Under the pieces are notes generated by a model. It saw only the letters and a program-made list of their open reading frames with translations. It had not been told where the DNA came from and made no database searches. A program made the translations under genes and the position numbers. From JBFWWW01 sp050245975 (GTDB lineage Bacteria > Pseudomonadota > Alphaproteobacteria > Rhizobiales > Hyphomicrobiaceae), in assembly GCA_050245975.1 (NCBI GenBank), contig JBFWWW010000025.1:1-32922 (forward strand): 32,922 bases of DNA, given 5' to 3'. Shown piece after piece: positions 14,326-23,454 of this stretch; position 1 is the stretch's first letter; each line of letters starts with the position of its first letter.

Positions 14326-16277
14326 GCACCTCGGACAATGGCAGCAACGACAATCCGATCTGCACCGCTATCGACTCGGCCGAGGAAGTGGGCGACCCGC
14401 TGGAGGGCCTCGTCGAACGGACCGCCGCCGACGCCGGCGCCGCCTTCTCGCCGGACGCGCTCGAACGCCTCGCAACGCTCAAGCGGGATGATCGCGCCGC
14501 CTTCGAGGCGCTGCGGGCGCAATTGAAAAAGGCCGGATGCCGGGTGATGGCGCTCGACGCGGCCATCGCCGAAGAAAGCGGCGAAACCGGCGGGCGCGGC
14601 CCGACGCAAGCCGATATCCTGATCGACCTCGCGCACACCGCCGAGCTGTTCCATGCGCCGGACGGAACCGGCTTCGCCGACCTCGACATCAACACCCACC
14701 GCGAAACCTGGCCGATCCGCGCCAAGGGCTTCCGCCGCTGGCTCGCGCGTCGCTTCTTCGAGGCGACGGGCGGCGCGCCAAGTTCTGAAGCGCTGCAATC
14801 GGCGCTGAACGTGATCGAGGCCAAGGCCCATTTCGATGCGCCGGAGCGCATGGTTCATGTTCGTGTCGGCGGGTTCGATGGTTGCCTTTATCTCGACCTC
14901 GGCGACGAGACGTGGCGGGCGGTGGAGATTGATGCCGCCGGCTGGCGCGTGATCGACAATCCGCCGGTGCGCTTCCGCCGCGCCGCGGGGATGCAGGCTC
15001 TCCCGGCGCCGGTCGCCGGCGGTTCGGTGGAGGGGCTGCGATCGTTCCTTAACGTCCGTTCCGACGCCGATTTCGTCCTGGTGGTCGCCTGGACGCTGGC
15101 CTGCCTGCGCAACCGCGGTCCATATCCGGTCATGGTGCTTTCCGGCGAACAGGGCTCGGCAAAGTCCACCTTCTCAGCAATCCTGCGGGCGCTGCTCGAT
15201 CCAAACACCGCGCCTTTGCGCGCGCTGCCGCGCGAGGATCGCGACCTGTTCATCGCCGCCAGCAACGGCCATGTGCTCGCCTTCGACAATGTGTCGGGTC
15301 TGCCGGCGTGGATATCGGACACGCTTTGCCGCCTCGCCACGGGCGGCGGCTTCGCGGTGCGCCAGCTCTATTCCGATCAGGATGAAGTGCTATTCGACGC
15401 CGCCCGTCCGGTGATCCTCAACGGCATCGAGGACATCGTGACCCGGCCCGACCTCGCCGATCGCGCCGTGTTCCTGACGCTCGAACCGATCCCCGAGGAG
15501 CGCCGCCGGCCCGAACAAGAGCTGTGGGCGGCGTTCGAGGCCGAACGCGCGCGCATCCTTGGCGTGCTGCTCGATGCCGCCTCAAAGGGCTTGGGGATGC
15601 TGTCGCACACCCGGCTCGACAAGCTGCCGCGCATGGCGGACTTCGCATTGTGGGCCACGGCCTGCGAGACGGCACTGTGGCCGACCGGCACATTCTGGTC
15701 GGCCTATTGCGGCAATCGCGATGAGGCCGTGGGGGGCGTGATCGACGCCGATCCGATCGCCGCCGCGGTGCGGGCACTGATGGCGGCGCGGACGGAATGG
15801 ACGGGAACGGCCTCGGAGCTTCTGGGCGCCCTTGCCGAGATGGCGGGCGATCGCATCGCCAAGGCGAAGACCTGGCCCGATAGCCCTCGGGCGCTGGCGG
15901 GCCGGCTACGCCGGGCGGCGACCTTCCTGCGCAAGATCGGCATCGAGATTGGCTTCGAGCGCGAAGGGCGTGCGCGGACGCGAACCATCCGCATCACCAC
16001 GGCCAGCAAATCCGCCTCGCCGGCAACCGAAGGGGTGCGACCGTCCGCATCGTCCGCACCGCCCGCCGATCGGTCGAGGGCCAGTTCCGGCAATGGCTTC
16101 GCCTCACCGGGCTCGCGGACGGTCGGCGCCGTCGCGGGCGGTTCAGCCGGCGAGCGCGGCGCAACCGTCCGCGCCAACCTTTTGAAATCCAACGCCGAGG
16201 CCGATGCGGACGGTGCGGACGCAAGTCGCCCGCCTCAATCCGCGCCGGAAAACACGGGCTGGAGGGCGCGGCTATGA
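14322..16277 (+). CDS. P-loop ATPase, helicase-like, probable replication protein
   Basis: A 651-residue cytoplasmic protein. The ATG at 14322 overlaps the primase stop. The N-terminal ~130 residues are acidic and helical, and a beta-rich domain follows. The ATPase core has Walker A GEQGSAKST (275-283) and a Walker B-like HVLAFDNVSG with Asp322. Downstream are RQLYSDQDEVLFDAARPVILNGI and a sensor-like Asn, as in helicases fused or coupled to phage/plasmid primases. The C-terminal ~80 residues are Ser/Ala/Arg-rich and look disordered. A replicative helicase working with the neighbouring Toprim protein is inferred. DNA-dependent ATPase function is likely, but strand polarity and type are unknown. 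Confidence 0.82.
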   Translation: MSTSDNGSNDNPICTAIDSAEEVGDPLEGLVERTAADAGAAFSPDALERLATLKRDDRAAFEALRAQLKKAGCRVMALDAAIAEESGETGGRGPTQADILIDLAHTAELFHAPDGTGFADLDINTHRETWPIRAKGFRRWLARRFFEATGGAPSSEALQSALNVIEAKAHFDAPERMVHVRVGGFDGCLYLDLGDETWRAVEIDAAGWRVIDNPPVRFRRAAGMQALPAPVAGGSVEGLRSFLNVRSDADFVLVVAWTLACLRNRGPYPVMVLSGEQGSAKSTFSAILRALLDPNTAPLRALPREDRDLFIAASNGHVLAFDNVSGLPAWISDTLCRLATGGGFAVRQLYSDQDEVLFDAARPVILNGIEDIVTRPDLADRAVFLTLEPIPEERRRPEQELWAAFEAERARILGVLLDAASKGLGMLSHTRLDKLPRMADFALWATACETALWPTGTFWSAYCGNRDEAVGGVIDADPIAAAVRALMAARTEWTGTASELLGALAEMAGDRIAKAKTWPDSPRALAGRLRRAATFLRKIGIEIGFEREGRARTRTIRITTASKSASPATEGVRPSASSAPPADRSRASSGNGFASPGSRTVGAVAGGSAGERGATVRANLLKSNAEADADGADASRPPQSAPENTGWRARL

Positions 16278-16777
16278 GCGCCGTCCAAGCCCTCAAGGCC
16301 GCGCGCGATGCCGGCGTTCGGATCGGCGTCGATGGCGATGCCCTCACGCTCGACGCCGACACTGCGCCGGATGCCGCCGTGCTGGACCTGCTCTCGCGTC
16401 ATAAGGCGGGGGTGCTCGCTCTGCTGCGCACCGGCAGCGACGGCTGGTCCGGCGGGGACTGGCGGACCTTGTTCGACCAACGGGTGGCAGTCGCCGAGTT
16501 CGACGGCGGTTTGCCACGGGATCAAGCCGAGGCCCGCGCCTTCGCCTGCTGCGTCATCGAATGGCTCAACCGCAATCCGGCGTGCTCGTTGCCCGGCCGC
16601 TGCCTCGGTTGCGGGGGAAGCGAACACGCTCACCACAAGCTGCTGCCGTTCGGCACCGAAAGCAGCGGTCACGCCTGGCTGCATTCGCGCTGCTGGGACG
16701 CATGGCACGCCAGCCGGAAGGCCGAAGCCGTCGCCGCCCTCTCAACCCTTGGAATCTCGATGAGGACATCGCCATGA
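16274..16777 (+). CDS. Hypothetical protein with TubC-N-like N-terminus and Cys/His motif
   Basis: A 167-residue protein coupled by ATGA overlaps to genes on both sides. Residues ~1-52 (ALKAARDAGVRIGVDGDALTLDA, then VLDLLSRHKAGVLALLR) resemble the TubC N-terminal docking domain, found also as a stand-alone module in many alphaproteobacterial accessory proteins. The C-terminal part has several Cys/His residues (CSLPGRCLGCGGSEHAHHKL and WLHSRCWDAWH) that could bind zinc. No catalytic motif is recognised. Its place between the helicase-like and small helical proteins suggests a role in island DNA replication or processing, but this is only context. Confidence 0.78.
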   Translation: MSAVQALKAARDAGVRIGVDGDALTLDADTAPDAAVLDLLSRHKAGVLALLRTGSDGWSGGDWRTLFDQRVAVAEFDGGLPRDQAEARAFACCVIEWLNRNPACSLPGRCLGCGGSEHAHHKLLPFGTESSGHAWLHSRCWDAWHASRKAEAVAALSTLGISMRTSP

Positions 16778-17460
16778 GCGCCAAGAAGCCCGCCGCCAAC
16801 GCGCCGAAGACCGTGGTCGCCGACGATCCAGACGATCGCAAGGGGAGGCTGAAGAACATCGGCGGATCGCAATCGGATCACTGGAACAATATTCTCGCCA
16901 ATCAGGCGGTGCAGGCGCTCTGGGTGAAGAACTCAAGCTGGGAGGAGCGCGACAAGCAGCTAAGCGCCACGGTCGCCGCGCTGATCGGCATTGCACCGAA
17001 GGACGAACTGGAGGGCATGATAGCGGCGCAACTGATCGCTGCCCACAACGCCGCGATGGAATGCTACCGGCGCGCCATGATCGGCAAGCAGACCTTCGAG
17101 GGCCGGCGTGAAAACCTCGCCCAAGCAAACAAACTCTCGCGCACCTACGCCACGCTGCTCGAAGCCCTCAACCGCCACCGCGGCAAAGGCCAGCAGAAGG
17201 TCACGGTCGAACACGTCCATGCGGGCGGGCAGGCGGTGGTCGGCATGGTCGCCGCACCGGGTCAACCGGGGGGTGGGGACACCAGCAAAATCGAGGAACA
17301 ACCCCATGCAAAGCAGATTGCCGGCCAGATTGCCCATGCACCTGAGCCCGCGTTGCCACGCCCGGACGCGGGCCGGGACGCCGTGCCAGTCGCCCGCGAT
17401 GGCGAACGGGCGCTGCCGGATGCACGGCGGCAAGGCGCCGGGCGCGGCCAAGGGCAATAG
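16774..17460 (+). CDS. Hypothetical helical island protein (228 aa)
   Basis: The ATG at 16774 overlaps the preceding stop (ATGA). The central part (WNNILANQAVQALWVK, then AAQLIAAHNAAMECYRRAM and GRRENLAQANKLSRTYATLLEALNRHRGKGQQKVTVEHVHV-like) is a long helical domain. I recall such proteins from alphaproteobacterial islands and prophages beside HGG-motif proteins. The C-terminal ~65 residues are Pro/Ala/Gln-rich. The last 155 bases are also read in another frame as the start of the next gene. No enzymatic motif is seen. A DNA-packaging or structural helper role is possible but unproven. Confidence 0.75.
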   Translation: MSAKKPAANAPKTVVADDPDDRKGRLKNIGGSQSDHWNNILANQAVQALWVKNSSWEERDKQLSATVAALIGIAPKDELEGMIAAQLIAAHNAAMECYRRAMIGKQTFEGRRENLAQANKLSRTYATLLEALNRHRGKGQQKVTVEHVHAGGQAVVGMVAAPGQPGGGDTSKIEEQPHAKQIAGQIAHAPEPALPRPDAGRDAVPVARDGERALPDARRQGAGRGQGQ

Positions 17461-17575
17461 CCACGCCCTCAAGCATGGCCGTTACACCGCCGAAGCCATC
17501 GCCGAACGGCGGCGCCTGATGGCGCTGTTGCGCGGCATGAAGGGCCTTGTCGAAGAGGTGGATGGCGAGGAATAG
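17306..17575 (+). CDS. Small HGG-motif protein (89 aa)
   Basis: The ATG at 17306, with GAGGAA upstream, lies inside the previous gene in a different frame, and the two overlap by 155 bases. The protein has a CHARTRAGTPCQSPAM stretch, CRMHGGKAPGAAKGN, and ALKHGRYTAEAIAERRR. This Cys/His and Met-His-Gly-Gly-x-x-x-Gly pattern is frequent in short proteins of phages, prophages and islands, often near packaging genes. The Cys and His residues could bind a metal. The function is not established. Its recognisable motif makes it likely that this frame is the real one despite the overlap. Confidence 0.78.
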   Translation: MQSRLPARLPMHLSPRCHARTRAGTPCQSPAMANGRCRMHGGKAPGAAKGNSHALKHGRYTAEAIAERRRLMALLRGMKGLVEEVDGEE

Positions 17576-17671
17576 GCCGTGGCGTCTTTTCCCGAGGGGG
17601 CGGGCCGGTTAGGTTCTTGCCGGTGCATCCCGTATGCGGGCGGCAAAGGCGCGATCCGCCGCCAGCGGCAG

Positions 17672-17738
17672 GGGTGCGAACCGGGTGCGCACCCCTGGGT
17701 TCGCGGGTTCGCACCCGGATGCAAACGGTACGCATCCG
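17672..17738. repeat. Cluster of palindromes and direct repeats upstream of hsdR
   Basis: In the 212-base gap before hsdR: GGGTGCGAACC (17672-17682) pairs with GGTTCGCACCC (17706-17716). GGGTGCGCACCC (17683-17694) is a perfect palindrome inside that loop. GGGTTCGC is repeated in tandem (17697-17712). CGGATGC (17716-17722) pairs with GCATCCG (17732-17738). The set could be a terminator/insulator, an operator for the hsd operon or part of a replication origin. The sequence alone does not decide. Confidence 0.55.
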
Positions 17739-17787
17739 TGCCAATACTCAATTTTGACTTGAACGATTGAAGGATTCGCCCACGACG

Positions 17788-20223
17788 ATGGATAAACGGA
17801 GCCTCACCGAACGCGACATCTGCACGAAGTTCATCCTGCCGGCCGTCAAGCGGGCCGGCTGGGACGAGATGGTGCAGGTTCGGGAGGAGGTCTATTTCAC
17901 CAAGGGCCGGATCATCGTGCGCGGGAAGCTGGTGACGCGCGGCAAGGCGAAGAAGGCCGACTTCGTTCTCTCCTACAAGCCGAATATCCCGATCGCGCTG
18001 ATCGAGGCCAAGGATAACAATCATAGCGTCGGTCACGGCATCCAGCAGGGCCTCGACTATGCCGCGACACTGGATATTCCCTTCGTGTTCTCCTCGAACG
18101 GCGACGGCTTCGTGTTCCACGACCGCACCGGCCGCAGCGTTCCGATCGAAACGAACCTCGGCCTCGACGCCTTCCCATCGCCGGCCGATCTGTGGGCGCG
18201 CTATCGGGCCTGGAAGGGCCTCGACACGCAAGCCGAACAGATCGTGCTCCAGGACTATTTCGACGACGGCAGCGGCAAGGCCCCGCGCTACTATCAGGTG
18301 AACGCCGTCAACGCCGCGATCGAGGCCATCGCCAAGGGTCGCGACCGCGTGCTGCTGGTCATGGCGACCGGCACCGGCAAGACCTACACGGCGTTTCAGA
18401 TCATCTGGCGCCTGTGGAAGGCGGGCCGCAAGAAGCGCATCCTGTTCCTCGCCGACCGCAACGTGCTGATCGACCAGACGATGGTCAACGACTTCCGCCC
18501 GTTCGGCGCGGCGATGGCGAAGCTTTCGACCAACGCCAAGACCATCGAGCGGCAGGACGGCACCACGGTCGATCTGACGCTGGCGCTTGACCGGAAGCGG
18601 CGCATCGACACCGCCTTCGAGGTCTATCTGGGGCTCTATCAGGCGATCACCGGGCCGGAGGAGCGGCAGAAGCTCTATCGCGAGTTCTCGCCCGGATTCT
18701 TCGACCTGATCGTGATCGACGAGTGCCATCGCGGCAGCGCGGCCGAGGATTCTGCCTGGCGGGAAATCCTCACCCACTTTTCCGGCGCAACGCAGATCGG
18801 CCTCACCGCCACGCCGAAGGAAACCGAATACGTCTCCAATACCGACTATTTCGGCGAACCGGTTTTCACCTATTCGCTGCGCCAAGGGATCAGCGACGGC
18901 TTCCTCGCGCCCTACAAGGTCAACAAGGTTCACATCGACCGCGACGTGGAAGGCTACCGCCCGGAACTCGGCCAGCTCGACCGGGACGGCAACGAGGTCG
19001 AGGACCGCATCTACAACGCCAAGGATTTCGACCGGCACATCGTGCTCGACGACCGCACGGTGCTGACCGCCAAGAAGATCACCGAGTTCCTGGAGGAAAG
19101 CGGCGACCGCTTCCAGAAGACCATCGTGTTCTGCGTCGATGAAGAACACGCGGCACGGATGCGGCAGGCGCTTGTCAACGAGAACGCCGAGTTGGTCGCC
19201 GAGAACGCCCGCTATGTCATGCGCATCACCGGCAGCGACAAGGAAGGCCAGGACCAGCTCGGCAACTTCATCGACCCGGAGTCGAAATATCCCGTGCTGG
19301 TGACGACCTCGCGGCTGCTCTCGACCGGCGTCGATGCGCAAACCTGCCGGCAGATCGTGCTCGATCGCGCGGTGGGCTCGATGACCGAGTTCAAGCAGAT
19401 CGTCGGGCGCGGCACCCGCGTCCACGAGGACACCAAGAAGTTCTTCTTCACGCTGATCGACTTTCGCGGCGCGACCAGCCATTTCGCCGACCCTGATTTC
19501 GACGGCGATCCGGTACAGATTTACGAGCCGGGCGACGGCGATCCGATCACGCCGCCCGATGACGCGCCGCAGGGCGACGATACCATCCCGCCAACACCCG
19601 ACGACAACGAAACGGTGGTCGATCAGCCGGGCTTGCCGCTGCCGCCCGGTGGCCCGATCCGAAAGATTTATGTCGATGGCGTCGGCGCCCGCATCCTCGC
19701 CGAGCGCGTCGAGTACCTCGACGAGAACGGCAAGCTCGTCACCGAAACCCTGCGCGACTTCACCAAGACGGCGCTGAAGAAGCGCTTCGCCAGCCTCGAC
19801 GATTTCCTCAAGCGCTGGAAGGCGGCAGACCGCAAGCAGGCGATCGTCGAGGAACTCGAAGCCGAGGGCCTGCCGCTCGATCCGGTCGCCGAAGAGCTGG
19901 GTAAGAACCTCGACCCGTTCGACCTCATTTGCCATGTGGCTTTCGACAAGAAGCCGTTGACGCGCCGTGAGCGTGCCGAGAACGTCAAGAAGCGTGATGT
20001 GTTCGCCAAATACGGCGGGCAGGCTCGCGCAGTGCTCGATGCCCTGCTCACCAAATATGCGGACGAAGGCGTGCTCAATCTCGATGATGCCAATGTGCTC
20101 AAAATTCCGCCATTAAGCTCGCTCGGCACGCCGGTGCAGCTCATCAAAGCATTCGGCGGCAAGGAGCAATTCGTCGCCGCTGTTCACGAAATGCAATCCG
20201 CGCTTTATCAGGAGACCGCCTGA
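17788..20223 (+). CDS. hsdR: Type I restriction enzyme R subunit (HsdR)
   Basis: An 811-residue motor and nuclease subunit that translocates and cuts unmodified DNA as part of R2M2S. The ATG at 17788 is chosen because MDKRSLTERDICTKFI matches family N-termini; a TTG at 17767 is possible. The N-terminal nuclease has D58 and E73-A-K75 of the PD-(D/E)xK site. Helicase motifs follow: I MATGTGKT (192-199), II DECH (311-314), III TATP (340-343), and a motif VI region near QIVGRGTRVHED. The C-terminal domain, including the acidic Pro-rich linker near residues 575-620, matches EcoEI-type R subunits. It is the first gene of hsdR-hsdM-hsdS and appears intact. Confidence 0.96.
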   Translation: MDKRSLTERDICTKFILPAVKRAGWDEMVQVREEVYFTKGRIIVRGKLVTRGKAKKADFVLSYKPNIPIALIEAKDNNHSVGHGIQQGLDYAATLDIPFVFSSNGDGFVFHDRTGRSVPIETNLGLDAFPSPADLWARYRAWKGLDTQAEQIVLQDYFDDGSGKAPRYYQVNAVNAAIEAIAKGRDRVLLVMATGTGKTYTAFQIIWRLWKAGRKKRILFLADRNVLIDQTMVNDFRPFGAAMAKLSTNAKTIERQDGTTVDLTLALDRKRRIDTAFEVYLGLYQAITGPEERQKLYREFSPGFFDLIVIDECHRGSAAEDSAWREILTHFSGATQIGLTATPKETEYVSNTDYFGEPVFTYSLRQGISDGFLAPYKVNKVHIDRDVEGYRPELGQLDRDGNEVEDRIYNAKDFDRHIVLDDRTVLTAKKITEFLEESGDRFQKTIVFCVDEEHAARMRQALVNENAELVAENARYVMRITGSDKEGQDQLGNFIDPESKYPVLVTTSRLLSTGVDAQTCRQIVLDRAVGSMTEFKQIVGRGTRVHEDTKKFFFTLIDFRGATSHFADPDFDGDPVQIYEPGDGDPITPPDDAPQGDDTIPPTPDDNETVVDQPGLPLPPGGPIRKIYVDGVGARILAERVEYLDENGKLVTETLRDFTKTALKKRFASLDDFLKRWKAADRKQAIVEELEAEGLPLDPVAEELGKNLDPFDLICHVAFDKKPLTRRERAENVKKRDVFAKYGGQARAVLDALLTKYADEGVLNLDDANVLKIPPLSSLGTPVQLIKAFGGKEQFVAAVHEMQSALYQETA

Positions 20224-20226
20224 CCG

Positions 20227-21684
20227 ATGATCGTCCGTACCACCGTCAAATCCATTCAGGACATCATGCGCCAGGATGTGGGCGTCGATGGCGATGCCCA
20301 GCGCGTCAGCCAATTGTGCTGGATGTTCTTCCTCAAGATCATCGACGACCAGGATCAGGAACTGGAACTGACCAGGGACGGCTATCGCTCACCGATCCCG
20401 AGGAAATTCCAGTGGCGCAACTGGGCGGCGGACCCGGAGGGCATCACGGGCCAAGCGCTGCTCGATTTCATCAATGACGATCTGTTCCCGGCGCTGAAGG
20501 GCCTGGCCGTTTCCGCCAAGCCGGGCGACCGCCGCCGCGTGGTGCGCGACGTGTTCGAGGACGCCTACAACTACATGAAATCCGGCCAACTGCTGCGGCA
20601 GGTGGTCAACAAGATCAATCAGGTCGATTTCAACGACCTCAAGGAGCGCCGCGACTTCGGCGAGTTCTACGAGCAGTTGCTCAACGACCTGCAATCGGCC
20701 GGGAATGCCGGCGAATACTACACGCCGCGCGCCGTGACCGCCTTCATGGTCGATCGCATCGACCCGCATCCGGGCGAAATCCTGTTCGATCCGGCCTGCG
20801 GCACGGGCGGGTTTCTGACCTGCGCCATCCGCCACATGGAAGCCAAGGGCTATGTCCGCACGCCGAAGCAACGCGAGACCATGCAGGCGTCCTTGCGCGC
20901 GGTGGAGAAGAAGCAGCTTCCGCACATGCTCTGCGTCACCAACATGCTGCTGCACGGCATCGAGGACCCGAGCTTCGTCAAACACGACAACACATTGCGG
21001 CACGCGCTGATAAGTTGGACCAAAGAACAACGGGTGGACATCGTCGTCACCAATCCGCCGTTCGGCGGGAAGGAAGAAGATGGCATCGAGAACAATTTCC
21101 CGACCTTCCGCACCAAGGAGACGGCCGACCTGTTCCTGGCGCTGATCGTGCGCCTGCTCAAAACCGATGGCCGCGCCGCCGTGGTGCTGCCCGACGGCAC
21201 GCTGTTCGGCGAGGGCGTCAAGACGCGGCTCAAGGAACATCTGATGGAGGAGTGCAACCTCCACACTATCGTCCGCCTGCCGAATTCCGTGTTCAAGCCC
21301 TATGCCTCGATCGGCACCAATCTCCTGTTCTTCGAGAAGGGCGCGCCGACGAAAGACATCTGGTTCTACGAGCACCGCGTGCCCGAAGGCCAGAAAGCCT
21401 ATTCGATGACCAAGCCGATCCGGCTGGAGCATTTCCAGGGCTGCATTGACTGGTGGGGCGGCAAGGACCGGCAAGGGCGCGCGGAGACGCCGCAGGCGTG
21501 GCGCGTGATGGCCGAGGAGGTGAAGGCGCGCGGCTATAATCTCGACATCAAGAACCCGCACGCGCTGGCCGAAGATCACGGCGACCCGGAAACGCTGCTG
21601 GCCGACCTTGCCCGCGCCGAGGCCGAGACGGCGGGCTATCGCGACCAGTTGAAGGCGATCCTCGGCGAGGCGTTGGCCCGATGA
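20227..21684 (+). CDS. hsdM: Type I DNA methyltransferase M subunit (HsdM)
   Basis: A 485-residue N6-adenine methyltransferase subunit that protects host DNA and forms the core of the restriction complex with HsdS. It begins 3 bases after the hsdR stop. The N-terminal helical domain precedes the SAM-binding motif I DPACGTGGF (188-196) and catalytic motif IV NPPF (276-279), both intact. The segment EYYTPRAVTAFMV and the HsdM C-terminal helices are also typical. Its stop overlaps hsdS by 4 bases (ATGA), which should keep M and S output in balance. Confidence 0.96.
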   Translation: MIVRTTVKSIQDIMRQDVGVDGDAQRVSQLCWMFFLKIIDDQDQELELTRDGYRSPIPRKFQWRNWAADPEGITGQALLDFINDDLFPALKGLAVSAKPGDRRRVVRDVFEDAYNYMKSGQLLRQVVNKINQVDFNDLKERRDFGEFYEQLLNDLQSAGNAGEYYTPRAVTAFMVDRIDPHPGEILFDPACGTGGFLTCAIRHMEAKGYVRTPKQRETMQASLRAVEKKQLPHMLCVTNMLLHGIEDPSFVKHDNTLRHALISWTKEQRVDIVVTNPPFGGKEEDGIENNFPTFRTKETADLFLALIVRLLKTDGRAAVVLPDGTLFGEGVKTRLKEHLMEECNLHTIVRLPNSVFKPYASIGTNLLFFEKGAPTKDIWFYEHRVPEGQKAYSMTKPIRLEHFQGCIDWWGGKDRQGRAETPQAWRVMAEEVKARGYNLDIKNPHALAEDHGDPETLLADLARAEAETAGYRDQLKAILGEALAR

Positions 21685-23426
21685 ATGCGGAACGCCTTTT
21701 GGCGCATTACGACAAGATCGCCGACGCGCCCGACGCCATCGCCCGTCTGCGCCGCTTCATTCTCGATCTGGCGGTGCGCGGCAAGCTCGTGGCGCAGGAC
21801 GCGAAGGACGAACCGGCATCTGACTTGCTGAAGCGGATCGCGAAGGAGAAGGCCCGGCTGGTGAAGGCGGGAGAGATCAGGAAAGACAAGCCGCTTCCAC
21901 CTGTTGATGAAGATGCGGACTTCGATGTTCCGGCGACCTGGCGGTGGACCCGCTTAGGGGCCGTCACGTCATACATTCAGCGCGGAAAGTCACCAAAGTA
22001 TGCAGCCTCAGACGGTTCCCCCGTCGTGTCGCAGAAGTGCGTTCAGTGGCGCGGGCTCGATCTATCGGTAGCGAAACAAATCACAGTTGAGTCGTTGACC
22101 GACTACGAGGACATCCGCTTTCTTCGCGATGGCGATCTGCTTTGGAACTCGACGGGAACCGGGACCATCGGTCGCGTTGTCCGACTTTCCCATACGCCCG
22201 AAAAACTCGTTTGCGATAGCCACGTCACCGTCGTTCGGTGCTTAAACGTCGATCCCGAATACATTCGCATTTGGCTCCAATCCGATCATGTTTATGCGCT
22301 GATTGAAGATCGCGCCGCGGGCTCGACAAATCAGGTCGAACTCACGGCGCAGATGGCGATCAATCAGGTTGTTCCTCTCCCACCGCTCGCCGAGCAGCGC
22401 CGCATCGTCGCCAAGGTCGATGAGTTGATGGGCCTGTGCGAACGCCTGGAGGCGACGCGGACGGGCCGCGAGGCGGCGCGTGACCGGCTGGCGGCGGCGA
22501 GCCTCGCCCGCCTCAACGCGCCCGATCCCGAAACATTCCAGAGTGACGCCCGCTTCGCGCTCGACGTTCTGCCCGCGCTCACCACGCGCCCCGACCAGAT
22601 CAAGGCCCTGCGCCAGACCATCCTCAACCTCGCCGTGCGCGGCAAGCTCGTGCCGCAAGACCCGAACGACGAACCAGCGTCGGAATTGTTGAAGCGGATC
22701 GCGAAGGAACGGACAGGGCCTGAAGCAATGAAGAAGGCCCGCCGAAAGGGCGAACCCGATGTTTCCAGCCTGCGGACAGACACGCCTTTGCCGGTCGGTT
22801 GGCTTTGGACAAACATCGACGAGATTGCACTGTCGATGCGCTACGGCACTTCGACCAAGTGCGAGTATGCGGCACCCGGCGTTCCGGTGTTGCGTATCCC
22901 GAATGTATCCGATGGAGTCGTCTCACTCGATGACATCAAGTTCGGACCGCTCACCGATGGTGAGATACGCGATTTGGCGTTGAACGCTGGCGACCTCTTG
23001 ATGATCCGGTCGAATGGTAGCCTCGACATTGTTGGGCGCTCTGCTGTTGTAACCCCTGAAGCAGACGGAATGGCTTTTGCCGGCTACCTCGTGCGCCTTC
23101 GGCTGAGTGTGGCAAACATCAAGCCGGAATACATCTGGCAGGCGCTTAACTCGACTGACGTTCGAGGCCAGATCGAAAAACCTATCCGATCCGCGGTTGG
23201 CTTGAAGAATGTCAACCTCACCGAGTTTGGCGCGTTGACGATTCCGCTCCCACCGCTCGCCGAGCAACACCGCATCGTCGCCAAGGTCGATGCGCTGATG
23301 GCGCTTTGCGACCGGCTGGAGGCGAGCCTCACCGCCACCGCCGCCACCCGCCGCCGCCTGCTCGACGCGCTGCTCGCCGAGGCGCTGGCGCCGGCCGAGG
23401 ATCGCGAATTGGAGGCGGCGGAATGA
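21681..23426 (+). CDS. hsdS: Type I specificity subunit (HsdS), two target-recognition domains
   Basis: A 581-residue protein that sets the DNA sequence recognised by the whole complex. It is built as two repeats. Each begins with a conserved helix (LRRFILDLAVRGKLV near residue 22; LRQTILNLAVRGKLV near 310). A variable target-recognition domain follows (about 70-230 and 365-520), and each closes with a coiled-coil spacer starting PLPPLAEQ (near 232 and 522). The two TRDs differ and are less GC-rich than the rest, as expected for domains exchanged by recombination. The target site, normally two half-sites with a fixed gap, cannot be read from sequence. Confidence 0.95.
   Translation: MNAERLLAHYDKIADAPDAIARLRRFILDLAVRGKLVAQDAKDEPASDLLKRIAKEKARLVKAGEIRKDKPLPPVDEDADFDVPATWRWTRLGAVTSYIQRGKSPKYAASDGSPVVSQKCVQWRGLDLSVAKQITVESLTDYEDIRFLRDGDLLWNSTGTGTIGRVVRLSHTPEKLVCDSHVTVVRCLNVDPEYIRIWLQSDHVYALIEDRAAGSTNQVELTAQMAINQVVPLPPLAEQRRIVAKVDELMGLCERLEATRTGREAARDRLAAASLARLNAPDPETFQSDARFALDVLPALTTRPDQIKALRQTILNLAVRGKLVPQDPNDEPASELLKRIAKERTGPEAMKKARRKGEPDVSSLRTDTPLPVGWLWTNIDEIALSMRYGTSTKCEYAAPGVPVLRIPNVSDGVVSLDDIKFGPLTDGEIRDLALNAGDLLMIRSNGSLDIVGRSAVVTPEADGMAFAGYLVRLRLSVANIKPEYIWQALNSTDVRGQIEKPIRSAVGLKNVNLTEFGALTIPLPPLAEQHRIVAKVDALMALCDRLEASLTATAATRRRLLDALLAEALAPAEDRELEAAE
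22377..22422 (+). repeat. hsdS direct repeat, copy 1 (after TRD1)
   Basis: This 46-base segment encodes the start of the first conserved spacer helix and matches 23247-23292 at 44 of 46 positions, exactly 870 bases apart and in frame. Near-identical DNA flanking variable domains can drive domain shuffling or deletion within hsdS. Confidence 0.85.
23247..23292 (+). repeat. hsdS direct repeat, copy 2 (after TRD2)
   Basis: Second copy of the 46-base spacer-helix repeat; the two differences from copy 1 fall at neighbouring codons (Gln-Arg versus Gln-His in the protein). A weaker pair of repeats marks the conserved region before each TRD (about 21769-21850 and 22628-22708). Confidence 0.85.
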
Positions 23427-23454
23427 CGCTTTTTCGAACCGGGGCGACGGCGCC

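Noticed and set aside
17482..19935. 817-codon minus-strand open frame opposite hsdR
   Set aside because: Shadow of high-GC coding DNA; hsdR motifs on the plus strand are complete.
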